Shown here: one piece after another, positions 1 through 6,384 of the stretch | How positions within the stretch are numbered: the first letter of the stretch is position 1 | How the letters are laid out: the number at the start of each line of letters is the position of its first letter | Assembly (NCBI GenBank): GCA_021805265.1 | Contig: JAJZFR010000058.1 | Span: 1-11,923, forward strand | Length of the DNA stretch: 11,923 nucleotides | Source of the DNA: Acidobacteriota bacterium | GTDB lineage: Bacteria > Acidobacteriota > Terriglobia > Terriglobales > Acidobacteriaceae | Direction: 5' to 3' | Notes under the pieces: model-generated | Seen by the model: only the letters and a program-made list of their open reading frames with translations | What the model was told of the DNA's origin: nothing | Databases searched by the model: none | Made by a program: the position numbers and the translations under genes

Positions 1-299
1 TCTCCCTGCCCGACGCCCACGATCTCGACGCCTTCGCCTTTCGCGAAATCCGTCCTCATGGAACCAGATTCTCCCTCATCGTCTACAACCTCTCGCTCAC
101 TGCCTCCCACACCATCCGGATTGCCGGTCCCGCACACCAGCAGCCAGCCGGAACCATTGCCTCCGAGCGCCTCTGGAACCCGGACCCAGCCGCCTCCAAC
201 GAGGATTCCGTCCACGTGAAACCGGAAATTATCCAGATAAAAAATGAAAATATCGAGTTGCCGCCCTGCTCCCTCACCACTTTCCAGTGGACGGAGTGA
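1..299 (+). CDS. C-terminal end of a probable glycoside hydrolase (5' truncated)
   Basis: The reading frame with codons starting at position 3 is open from the left edge to a TGA at 297-299, giving about 98 residues with the codon style of the downstream genes. The segment looks like the C-terminal beta-sandwich of a retaining glycoside hydrolase. It has alternating hydrophobic strands (for example FSLIVYNLS), a late ExKPEIIQI strand, and a closing LPPCSLTTFQW that resembles the 'LPP.S.T.L' last strand of GH30/39/51/79-type enzymes. The catalytic domain lies outside the window, so family and substrate cannot be named. Its position just before a polysaccharide locus fits a carbohydrate-active enzyme. 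The 500-bp gap that follows suggests a separate transcription unit. Reading as coding is fairly sure; the family call is a weak inference from a short tail. Confidence 0.6.
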   Translation, partial: SLPDAHDLDAFAFREIRPHGTRFSLIVYNLSLTASHTIRIAGPAHQQPAGTIASERLWNPDPAASNEDSVHVKPEIIQIKNENIELPPCSLTTFQWTE

Positions 300-347
300 A
301 TCGTCCCCCACTCCATATGGTTACTAAACTATCCAAAGGTAACCAAT

Positions 348-359
348 TTATCGCGATAA
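348..359. promoter_or_regulatory. 12-bp perfect palindrome TTATCGCGATAA
   Basis: TTATCGCGATAA is a perfect self-complementary 12-mer lying between the inverted boxes AGGTAACC (337-344) and AGTTACC (363-369). Its TATCGCG half (349-355) recurs as the centre of the dyad at 508-529, which argues that it belongs to the same site architecture. The function as a protein-binding site is inferred. Confidence 0.45.
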
Positions 360-417
360 TAAAGTTACCAGAATAGTTACCTACGGTGCTCATGGCCGAG
401 CGGCCTCCGCTTCCCGC

Positions 418-469
418 CATGAAATGCCTCTGAAAAATAGGTATCTCATCCATCAGGCATGAAATACCT
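418..469. repeat. Three CATGAAATRCCT-like elements in alternating orientation
   Basis: CATGAAATGCCT lies at 418-429 on the + strand. CATGAAATACCT lies at 458-469 on the + strand. Between them AGGTATCTCATC (439-450) is a near copy in the inverted orientation (the reverse complement of ATGAAATACCT would read AGGTATTTCAT, one mismatch over these 11 bases). The arms AGGTAT (439-444) and ATACCT (464-469) are exact inverses, and CAGGCAT-GAA-ATACCTG (454-470) is itself a near-perfect dyad. The family differs from the GTAAC boxes and sits in the gap between their two groups. It may be a second operator or a local RNA structure. Confidence 0.45.
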
Positions 470-507
470 GATAACTATCCCACGAAGGTAACCATCAATA
501 GCGCCGA

Positions 508-529
508 AGGTAACCTATCGCGGTTACCT
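508..529. promoter_or_regulatory. 22-bp perfect dyad, AGGTAACC-N6-GGTTACCT
   Basis: AGGTAACC (508-515) and GGTTACCT (522-529) are exact inverse octamers separated by TATCGC. This is the geometry expected of a homodimeric helix-turn-helix regulator site, with half-site centres about 14 bp apart. The centre reads TATCGCG, the same core as the palindrome at 348-359, so the site looks like a compact copy of the 337-369 arrangement. No T-run follows it, so it is not an intrinsic terminator. The role as operator is inferred. Confidence 0.5.
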
Positions 530-744
530 CGCCCGACCGGCTCGTCCACCCGCTCCGCAAGCTCCTGAAAAAGTAACTATTTAACCGTGTCCAAAGTGGC
601 ATGGAAAATCTCCGAACAGGGGATAGTGATTCATACCAAACAGCCATTGTTGCTCTAAGATGATGAAGTTAGATTGCATACATAAGATGTTTTCAAAAGG
701 ACGAACAGAGATGTAAGCCAACTGTTCCGAAACTTTGAAAGCAA

Positions 745-784
745 GCGTCCCACGCCAAATCAAGTTAGCGAAGTGGCGGGACGC
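745..784 (+). promoter_or_regulatory. Leader hairpin abutting the first gene's ribosome binding site
   Basis: GCGTCC (745-750) pairs with GGACGC (779-784). After a two-base bulge (CA, 751-752), CGCC (753-756) pairs with GGCG (775-778). This gives a stem of ten GC-rich pairs closing an 18-nt loop. The 3' arm ends at the base before the AAGGAG at 785-790. There is no U-run, so this is not an intrinsic terminator. It could stabilise the mRNA 5' end or influence translation initiation. A ligand- or protein-responsive role is possible but unsupported. Confidence 0.4.
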
Positions 785-790
785 AAGGAG
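785..790 (+). promoter_or_regulatory. Ribosome binding site of the GT26-STAS gene
   Basis: AAGGAG sits 8 nt before the ATG at 799 and fixes that start. The other nearby ATG (791) is out of frame and directly adjacent to the Shine-Dalgarno sequence. This is one of the best ribosome binding sites in the window, as expected for the first gene of an operon whose later genes mostly start by overlap with the preceding stop. Confidence 0.75.
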
Positions 791-798
791 ATGCAACC

Positions 799-1950
799 AT
801 GTCGAACCATGTGAACAACTCGAATCCTCCGGTTTCTGTCCTTGGTCTCCCGCTGTCGCGTGTAACGCTGGATGGCGCCGTCGAGCAGATTGACTCCATG
901 CTCCAGGATGGCGGAGTGCACCAGGTGGCAACCGCCAATCTCGACTTCTGGCTCAACTCGACCAGTGACGAGCATCTCCACCGGATTCTTGCTGGCTGCG
1001 ACATGGTTGTCGCCGACGGAATGCCCCTTGTCTGGGCCTCCAAGATGCTCGGCGAGCCGCTGCCCGAGCGGGTGACCGGTGTCGATCTGGTCCCGCGTCT
1101 GATGCAGTTGAGCGCACGCAAGGGATACAAGGTGTTCTTGCTGGGCGGTGCCGAGGGCGTTGGCGAGCGCGCCAAAGAGTTGTTCGAGCGCTGGTACCCC
1201 GGCGTGCAGATTTGCGGCGTCTACGCTCCCCCAGCCGCCGAACTCAACCAGATGGATCATGGTGAGATTCTTGCCCGCGTGGCCGCGGCAAAGCCTGACC
1301 TGCTTTTGGTCAGCATGGGAAATCCCAAGCAGGAGAAGTGGATATGGATGCACAAAAAGAGGCTCGGTGTACCGGTTTCCGTTGGTATTGGCGGGAGTCT
1401 GGACATGCTCCTGGGAGACTTGAACCGTGCCCCTCGCTGGATGCAGAGGATCGGCATGGAGTGGTTGATGCGCCTGGCACAGGAGCCACGACGGCTTGGG
1501 CCGCGTTATCTGCGGGATTTCATCGGCTTGACCAGCCGTTTGCCCATCGCTCTGGTCGCCTCGATGATGCAGGGGAAGAAAGTCACCACCCCCTCTTTCC
1601 AGTTGAAGGAGTCGCCTGAGGCATTACACTTGCATATCGATGGCGATCTCGACGCAACCCTCGCCGATGTGATCCAGAGCGCCGCCAAACGCGCCGTTAC
1701 CGAAGGACGGATGCTTTATCTCCAGATGGAAAAGGTGCAGCGCATCACCGCTGCCGGGGCTGGACTCATGCTCGATTGTCGCCGTCAGTTGTTCAACGCC
1801 GGACTGGTCGTCTGCACTGCAGGAATGTCCCTGCGATTGAAGCTCCTGATGCACCACTGGTGCCTCAGCCCCTTGTTCAACGAGTATTCGCCCTATCGCA
1901 ACTTCGCTAAGCATGGCGCGGCAAAGCCAGTGCTGAGCGCCACCAAGTAA
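799..1950 (+). CDS. WecG/TagA/CpsF-family (GT26) glycosyltransferase fused to a STAS-like domain
   Basis: This 383-residue protein has two parts. Residues ~12-245 are a GT26 enzyme, the family that transfers a sugar (often N-acetylmannosamine or its uronate) onto an undecaprenyl-diphosphate-linked sugar at the inner membrane. Hallmarks are T45 in VATANLDFW and D73 in VADGMPLVW (28 residues apart, like the catalytic Thr37/Asp65 of TagA), ERVTGVDL (90-97), FLLGGAEGVGERA (113-125), SMGNPKQEKW (172-181) and VGIGGSLDMLLGDLNRAP (195-212). A basic, hydrophobic appendage (~214-260) probably touches the membrane. Family members usually end here, at about 240-260 residues. Residues ~264-372 resemble a STAS domain: HIDGDLDAT (279-287), a helix, LQMEKVQRITAAGAGLMLD, then a final helix and strand. 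The phosphoacceptor serines of the SpoIIAA pattern DSSG are A318-A319 here. It is the first gene of the operon with a good Shine-Dalgarno. The exact sugar is unknown. Confidence 0.9.
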   Translation: MSNHVNNSNPPVSVLGLPLSRVTLDGAVEQIDSMLQDGGVHQVATANLDFWLNSTSDEHLHRILAGCDMVVADGMPLVWASKMLGEPLPERVTGVDLVPRLMQLSARKGYKVFLLGGAEGVGERAKELFERWYPGVQICGVYAPPAAELNQMDHGEILARVAAAKPDLLLVSMGNPKQEKWIWMHKKRLGVPVSVGIGGSLDMLLGDLNRAPRWMQRIGMEWLMRLAQEPRRLGPRYLRDFIGLTSRLPIALVASMMQGKKVTTPSFQLKESPEALHLHIDGDLDATLADVIQSAAKRAVTEGRMLYLQMEKVQRITAAGAGLMLDCRRQLFNAGLVVCTAGMSLRLKLLMHHWCLSPLFNEYSPYRNFAKHGAAKPVLSATK

Positions 1951-2039
1951 AGCGCCGCATCGCGGGGGGTTGGACTTCTGCTGGCGCGCAACCGGGAATC
2001 GACGGATTTCACTCGGTTCCCATCAAGGACCAGCCAGGC

Positions 2040-3467
2040 GTGCCAGCAACCGAGTGGATCATCTTCATCCCGGCGATCCTCTGCCTTGCAGCCCTGTTGT
2101 TCGGCGGACTTCGCGTCGCCTTCCTTGGCGTCTATCTCCCCGCTCTGCTTCTGCTGCCAATGTACTTTTACGCGCGGCTCCCGCACCTGCCACCCCTCAC
2201 ATTTATTGACACTGCGGCCCTCCCTCTCATTGCCGTCCTGATGGCGCAGGGCCTGCGCGGCTGGCGCCTGCGCTGGATGGATGCACTCGTGCTCGCCTAC
2301 ACCTGGTCGGCGGGATACTCCGAGTGGACCAACAGCAGCATCTTCAACGGTGGCCTTCAGTTCTATGCCAAGCTGAGCGCGGTCGTTTTCCCCTACATGA
2401 TGGGCCGACTGCTCATTGACCCTCCAGACACAGCCCCGGCCGACACAGCCCCTTCCGGCCAATCCCAGCCTATTCCCCCGCACCATCGCAAACAATTCGT
2501 GCAATGCCTGATCGGCCTGCTCACCTTTGTCGCCTTCACCAACCTCTATGACTTCTTCTCGGGATTCTCCAGCAGCCAGGCACTCTGGAAAAAATTCTTT
2601 CCGGATCAGCCCATCGAGTGGCCGCAGCAGATGCGTTGGGGATTCGGCAGAATCGAAGGCCCGTTCGCTCAGGCGATTCTGGCCGGAATGATCTTCCTGT
2701 GCGGCATCGCCTATTGCCTCTGGCTCTTGCGCGCCGATACCCGCTGGGGCGCGCGGCGGCTGGTCGCCGGGGTGCCGCTGACTCTGCGCAATATCACCCT
2801 CGCCGCTCTCCTCGCCGGCCTGCTCATGACCCAGTCCCGCGGGCCGTGGCTCGGAGCCATTGTCATGGGCGGGGTACTCTGGCTGGCCCAGGCGCACTCC
2901 CTGCGGCGAGCGGTTGCCCAGTTTCTGCTGGTCGCCGCCATCGCTGCCACTGTGGCCTTTGTCTATGGTTCGGAATATACCGCCGGCAGCAGGCTCCACG
3001 CTCAGAATGCCGAGCAGGAAGATGCCATTTACCGCCGCGAGTTGATCAAAAACTACCTCCCGATCTTCGAGCAAAGGCCCGTCTTTGGCTGGGGCATCAC
3101 GACCTACCCAACCATCGACGGACAAAAATCGATCGATAACCAATACCTGTTTCTCGCCGTCACCCAGGGATTGGTCGGCCTCGGCATATTCACTGCTATC
3201 TGCCTCGCGAGCTGCGCCCGGCTCATGCGTCTGTTGCGCGCGCCGGTCACGCAGCACGACCGCTTCCTCCTCTTTGTTCATCTCGGCGTGCTCATCGGCT
3301 TGATGACCACCATCGCCACGGTGTATCTCGGCCAGCAGACGGAACTCATGCTCTTTCTCATCGTCGGCTGGGTCCAGGCCCTCGATGAACGGAAACTCGC
3401 TCGTGCCGCCGGCCTTTCTATCGATCAGGTACCGGTTATCCACAGATTTCAAAGCGTGTTGGGATAG
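2040..3467 (+). CDS. Wzy-type polysaccharide polymerase / O-antigen ligase family protein
   Basis: This polytopic inner-membrane protein of 475 residues has about ten or more hydrophobic segments, beginning right after the start (WIIFIPAILCLAALLFG). It belongs to the O-antigen ligase/polymerase superfamily (Wzy_C type). Supporting features are SRGPWLGA (266-273), matching the conserved 'SRG/SR.' element entering a membrane helix. A large loop follows with ELIKNYLPIFEQRPVFGWG and then IDNQYLFLAVTQGLVGLG (365-382), the usual family segment before a late helix. In this locus it most likely polymerises flipped repeat units in the periplasm; a ligase role cannot be excluded. The start is GTG at 2040 with AAGGA at 2025-2029; no better start lies in frame between the previous stop and this codon. 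The loop at residues ~130-150 is low-complexity, Pro-rich, with a tandem DTAPA-DTAPS. The gap from the GT26 gene is 89 nt. Confidence 0.85.
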   Translation: MPATEWIIFIPAILCLAALLFGGLRVAFLGVYLPALLLLPMYFYARLPHLPPLTFIDTAALPLIAVLMAQGLRGWRLRWMDALVLAYTWSAGYSEWTNSSIFNGGLQFYAKLSAVVFPYMMGRLLIDPPDTAPADTAPSGQSQPIPPHHRKQFVQCLIGLLTFVAFTNLYDFFSGFSSSQALWKKFFPDQPIEWPQQMRWGFGRIEGPFAQAILAGMIFLCGIAYCLWLLRADTRWGARRLVAGVPLTLRNITLAALLAGLLMTQSRGPWLGAIVMGGVLWLAQAHSLRRAVAQFLLVAAIAATVAFVYGSEYTAGSRLHAQNAEQEDAIYRRELIKNYLPIFEQRPVFGWGITTYPTIDGQKSIDNQYLFLAVTQGLVGLGIFTAICLASCARLMRLLRAPVTQHDRFLLFVHLGVLIGLMTTIATVYLGQQTELMLFLIVGWVQALDERKLARAAGLSIDQVPVIHRFQSVLG

Positions 3468-3475
3468 GGGCAACC

Positions 3476-4750
3476 TTGCGGATAGTATTCTGGCTGGAAT
3501 CCGGTTTAGCGTCGCTGATGGTGGCTGTGAGCCTCCCCTTGTTTCTCGATCTGCTTCTGGTCAGCGCGGGGAGTTTCTGGTCGTCCATGAGAACGCGAGT
3601 CCACCAATCCGGTCCAACCCTGAACCGCCCGCATTCGCGTCTCGCCATCGTCATCCCCGCCCATGACGAGCAATCTCTCATCGCCAGAACCATCCGCTCC
3701 GTACAGGCTGCCGACGCGCAGGGAAGCAATCGCGCCGAGCACGCCCCCTCGACAATCTACGTCGTCGCCCACAACTGCACCGACCAGACGGCCCAGGTCG
3801 CCGAGCACTGCGCGGCAACCGTTGTGAAACTCGACAGTCCCGGCGGTAAACCCGCTGCCTTGCGCGCCGGTTTTGCCCGTGCCCTCTCGGACGGTTGCCA
3901 GGCAGTCCTGATCCTCGACGCCGACTCCGTTGTCAGCCGCAATCTGATCCAGGCGGTGCAGGCTGCGCTGGCTGCGGGCGCAAGCGCCGCCCAGTGTCGT
4001 TACGAACAGCGCTGGCCCCTCGACAGCGAACCCACTCTCGCCCAGCGTCTGCGCGTCCTCGCCTTTCGCGGAATGAACGTTGTCCGCGGTCGCGGACGTG
4101 CCGCGCTCGGCTTCTCCGCCGGAATCTTCGGCAACGGATTCGTATTGACCGCTGAAACCCTGCGGCAGGTGCCGTATCGCGCCAACACCATCGCCGAAGA
4201 CATCGAGTATCACGCTGCCCTCGTCGCCTCCGGACGCTCCGTCGCCTGGATTGAACAAGCACAGGTCATCGCTGAACTTGCCCCCACTGGCGAGGCCCGG
4301 AAAACCCAGCAAGCCCGCTGGGAGGGTGGCCGGTTGCGCGTCGCGCTGAGCGCCGCGCCCCGCTTGATCCGGCCTTCCCTGCGTGGCAGTCGGAGCAGCA
4401 TCGAGGCTTTCCTCGCCGTCGCCAGCCTGCCTTTTTCCCTGGCAATCCTGGCCGTCCTCCTGTGCCTTGCCCTGCCTTTGCCCTGGGCCAGGCTTTACGC
4501 TTTCACCGCGCTCGCCATTGCCTGCTTCTACCTCGCCATGGCAGTCCACTCCGGCCCCAACCCACGCCGCGATTGGCTCGCGTTACTTGCCGCCCCCAAC
4601 TTCCTGTTCCAGAAAATCGCTCTGATCCCACGCATCGCCCGGCAAGCCGGCAGCAAGGCCCTCTGGACGCGCACAGCACGAGAAAATTCGCCCTCGCTCC
4701 CAGCCAAACCAGACCAGATATCCAACCACAAACATAATCAGAAACCATAA
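3476..4750 (+). CDS. Membrane-bound GT2-family glycosyltransferase with QxxRW motif
   Basis: This 424-residue protein has an N-terminal membrane helix (~11-32), a GT-A catalytic domain and two or more C-terminal helices (~309-355), a layout typical of inner-membrane GT2 enzymes using nucleotide sugars. Visible motifs are LAIVIPAHDE (56-65), VVAHNCTDQTAQVA, GKPAALRAGF, the metal-binding DAD (148-150), GNGFVLT, the acidic ED pair (E241-D242) and QQARW (278-282). The D, DxD, ED and QxxRW set is the signature of processive synthases, though many single-addition membrane GT2 enzymes share it. In a Wzx/Wzy-type locus it probably adds one sugar to the lipid-linked unit. I take TTG at 3476 because AGGGG lies 5 nt upstream and the N-terminal helix is then complete; the in-frame ATG at residue 15 (position 3518) is the alternative. 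It starts 8 nt after the preceding stop, and its stop overlaps the next start by 1 nt (TAATG). Confidence 0.87.
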   Translation: MRIVFWLESGLASLMVAVSLPLFLDLLLVSAGSFWSSMRTRVHQSGPTLNRPHSRLAIVIPAHDEQSLIARTIRSVQAADAQGSNRAEHAPSTIYVVAHNCTDQTAQVAEHCAATVVKLDSPGGKPAALRAGFARALSDGCQAVLILDADSVVSRNLIQAVQAALAAGASAAQCRYEQRWPLDSEPTLAQRLRVLAFRGMNVVRGRGRAALGFSAGIFGNGFVLTAETLRQVPYRANTIAEDIEYHAALVASGRSVAWIEQAQVIAELAPTGEARKTQQARWEGGRLRVALSAAPRLIRPSLRGSRSSIEAFLAVASLPFSLAILAVLLCLALPLPWARLYAFTALAIACFYLAMAVHSGPNPRRDWLALLAAPNFLFQKIALIPRIARQAGSKALWTRTARENSPSLPAKPDQISNHKHNQKP

Positions 4751-6384
4751 TGGACAGCGAAGAAACCAACCGGATGAAGGAAGCTGAAACGGCCACTTTT
4801 TCGCGGCCACCCCGCCTGCGTCACAACGTCTCCACGACCATCGTTGCGCGTCTGCTCTACATGGTCACGCGCGTCGGCATTCCCCCCTTTGTACTCGCGC
4901 GTATCGGCCTTGAAGCCTACGGCATCTGGACCACCATCTTCATCCTCGTCACTTACATCGGCCTGACCACCCTCGGCATCTCCAATGTCTATATCAAGTA
5001 TGTCGCCGAGTTCCATGCGCGCAGGGAATACGACCGCGCCAACTCCCTCCTCTCCACCGGCCTGGCCATTACCGTGCCTCTCTGCTCCTCGATCTTTGCC
5101 ACCATCTGGCTCGGCTGGCGCTGGGTGGCGCCGCTGCTCCATCTGCCGGCCTCCCATGCCGCCGATGGCAAGGAAGCCGTGCTCATCGTCGTGGGAATCT
5201 TCCTCTCTTCCATCGCGCTCAACGTCTTTTCCGATGCGCTCACCGGCGTTCAGGAGATTGCCGCCAACCAGTACTTCTGGACCATCAGTTTCGTCGCCGA
5301 GTTCATTCTCATTCTCATTCTCGTCGGCCACGGACGCGGCATCCGCGGCCTCGCCGAGGCTTATCTCGCCCGCACCGTTATCGAGGACGGCCTCAAGATG
5401 TGGTGGGCGCTCCGCAAGCTCACCTGGCTCCGACTCTCCTGGCGGCTGGCCAGTCGAGAATCCCTCCGCACCGTCATTCACTTTGGCGGCTTGGTTCAGT
5501 TTCAGAGCCTGCTCACCATCTGCCTCAACTCCATCGAGCGTGTCGCCGCGCTCATGCTGGTCAACGTCAGCGCCGCCGGTCTCATGGACCTCGCCAAGAA
5601 GTGGCCCCAGTCCCTGTCCAGTATCCCCACCGCTTTTTTCGCGGCCTTTCTGCCTGCCGCCTCTCATCTTGAAGCCTCGTCCGATCAGGAGTCGAGAGCC
5701 AGAAATCTGGCCGGATTCTATCTGCGCGGCGCCCGCTACTCCAATCTCGCCACCGCCTTTTTCTGCGCCATGATGGCCATGTGGTCCTATCCCGTCATGC
5801 ATGTCTGGCTGGGGGCAAAGTTGCCCATGCCAGCCGTCCTCATTCCGCTCTTCGTCGCATTCAGCATCTCCATGCAGTTCCACATGCTTACCGGGCCGGG
5901 AACCTCCATCCTACGGGGCATTGGCAAAGTATGGGAGGAGTTCTACTATTCCATCCCCAACATCCTTTTCCTTGCCCTCACCCTCCCCCTTTCCTACCTA
6001 TACTTGCATGCATGGACTACGCTCGGCATAGGCATCGCGGTGGCTTCGGCCACGGTCTGTTCCGCCTGTGTCCTGATGACGCGGGTGCTCTTTGCGCTGC
6101 GCGTTTCCCTCGTCGATTTCCTCCGCTTGGTGATTGCTCCCGGCCTGGTTCCATATTTCGCGTCGGCCGTGCTCGCCTGGCCTGTCTGGTGGGCCGTCAT
6201 GCGGGTCAATCGCTGGACCGGCATCGCAGTCCTCATGACCGCCGGCCTCCTCTACAGCGCGCTCATCGTATCGTTGCTCGGAGCCTTTTTTCTCCGCGAC
6301 CACGAGAAGGATCAGGCCCGCCGCCTCTGGCAACGCATCCTCCAACGGCGCGAGACTCCGCTCGCACAGGCGGGAGGCCTATGA
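4750..6384 (+). CDS. Wzx-type polysaccharide flippase (MATE/MOP superfamily)
   Basis: This 544-residue polytopic inner-membrane protein has hydrophobic segments throughout, consistent with the 12-14 helices of Wzx/RfbX-type transporters that flip undecaprenyl-diphosphate-linked repeat units from the cytoplasmic to the periplasmic face. After a hydrophilic, charged N-terminus (~1-28), the first helices show the family pattern: VARLLYMVTRVGIPPFVLARIGLEAYGIW, then LTTLGISNVYIKYVAEF, an amphipathic segment with a short charged loop (ARREYDRANSLLS). A second half begins near residue 240 (LVQFQSLLTICLNSIERVA) and mirrors the first, as in MOP exporters. It follows the GT2 gene through a 1-nt TAATG overlap with no clear Shine-Dalgarno, so translation is probably coupled. 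It overlaps the OPX gene by 4 nt. An in-frame ATG at residue 9 is a weaker alternative start. Substrate specificity cannot be read from sequence. Confidence 0.88.
   Translation: MDSEETNRMKEAETATFSRPPRLRHNVSTTIVARLLYMVTRVGIPPFVLARIGLEAYGIWTTIFILVTYIGLTTLGISNVYIKYVAEFHARREYDRANSLLSTGLAITVPLCSSIFATIWLGWRWVAPLLHLPASHAADGKEAVLIVVGIFLSSIALNVFSDALTGVQEIAANQYFWTISFVAEFILILILVGHGRGIRGLAEAYLARTVIEDGLKMWWALRKLTWLRLSWRLASRESLRTVIHFGGLVQFQSLLTICLNSIERVAALMLVNVSAAGLMDLAKKWPQSLSSIPTAFFAAFLPAASHLEASSDQESRARNLAGFYLRGARYSNLATAFFCAMMAMWSYPVMHVWLGAKLPMPAVLIPLFVAFSISMQFHMLTGPGTSILRGIGKVWEEFYYSIPNILFLALTLPLSYLYLHAWTTLGIGIAVASATVCSACVLMTRVLFALRVSLVDFLRLVIAPGLVPYFASAVLAWPVWWAVMRVNRWTGIAVLMTAGLLYSALIVSLLGAFFLRDHEKDQARRLWQRILQRRETPLAQAGGL

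Larger units (their letters stand above)
319..577. repeat. Cluster of eight GTAAC-type boxes
   Basis: A short box close to AGGTAACC, or its reverse complement GGTTACCT, occurs at 319-324 (GGTTAC), 337-344, 363-369 (AGTTACC), 375-382 (AGTTACCT), 486-493, 508-515, 522-529 and 572-577 (AGTAAC). Three copies are the exact octamer AGGTAACC and one is its exact inverse. Two of the boxes (337 and 486) are preceded by an identical AACTATCC (327-334 and 473-480), and a degenerate version, AACTATTT, follows the last box. This density is far above chance for a GC-rich genome. The likely reading is an array of binding sites for a dimeric transcription factor controlling the operon. The factor is not identifiable from the window. 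Confidence 0.6.
300..798. other. Gene-free upstream regulatory region of the polysaccharide operon
   Basis: About 500 bases separate the upstream gene from the first locus gene. No convincing gene is visible: the only open frames are under 25 codons, without ribosome binding sites. The stretch is clearly more AT-rich than its flanks, especially around 305-385 and 570-740. It contains eight GTAAC-type boxes, a 12-bp palindrome, a 22-bp perfect dyad, three CATGAAATRCCT-like elements and a leader hairpin (listed separately). A sigma70-like promoter is possible near 647-675 (TTGTTG, 17-bp gap, TAGATT), but the match is poor and I do not assert it. As the only sizeable gap before eight collinear genes, this is the likely site of operon control. 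Confidence 0.7.

Noticed and set aside
394..405. GGCCG-AG-CGGCC as a terminator for the upstream gene
   Set aside because: Only 5-bp arms with a 2-nt loop, no T-run after it, and almost 100 nt beyond the stop.
601..716. Two tiny overlapping frames (601-663 and 660-716, 20 and 18 codons) in the upstream region
   Set aside because: No ribosome binding site and no recognisable sequence; the ATGA overlap between them is probably chance in an AT-richer stretch.
745..798. A c-di-GMP-I (GEMM) riboswitch suggested by GGGACGCAA
   Set aside because: Only this short piece matches; the paired partner helices and tetraloop receptor are not visible and the gene starts almost immediately after. The hairpin is reported without a ligand.
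1951..2039. Possible terminator or attenuator between the GT26-STAS and Wzy-like genes
   Set aside because: Only weak competing stems (for example GCGCC 1952-1956 with GGCGC 1983-1987, GGGAA 1994-1998 with TTCCC 2017-2021) and no T-run, so I do not call one.
2427..2452. Tandem GACACAGCCCC repeat (period 15 nt) in the Wzy-like gene
   Set aside because: Only two copies, in frame, encoding a low-complexity DTAP loop. Kept as a note in the gene entry; no sign of phase variation.
1893..3473. Long open frame on the minus strand (526 codons) opposite the Wzy-like gene, and similar ones opposite other genes (4738-5883, 3506-4549, 9178-10341)
   Set aside because: They mirror strongly C-rich + strand codons, give hydrophilic Gly/Asp/Glu/Arg-rich sequences with no recognisable domain, and lie opposite clearly recognised genes. 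They are shadows.
5305..5322. ATTCTC repeated three times in the flippase gene
   Set aside because: An in-frame hexamer encoding ILILIL in a membrane helix; copy-number change would not shift the frame, and three copies are easily chance.
5781..6380. A 200-residue N-terminal extension of the OPX protein
   Set aside because: The region is the 3' part of the flippase gene read in another frame; the extension is His/Arg/Pro-rich. The ATG at 6381 has a ribosome binding site and starts a signal peptide.
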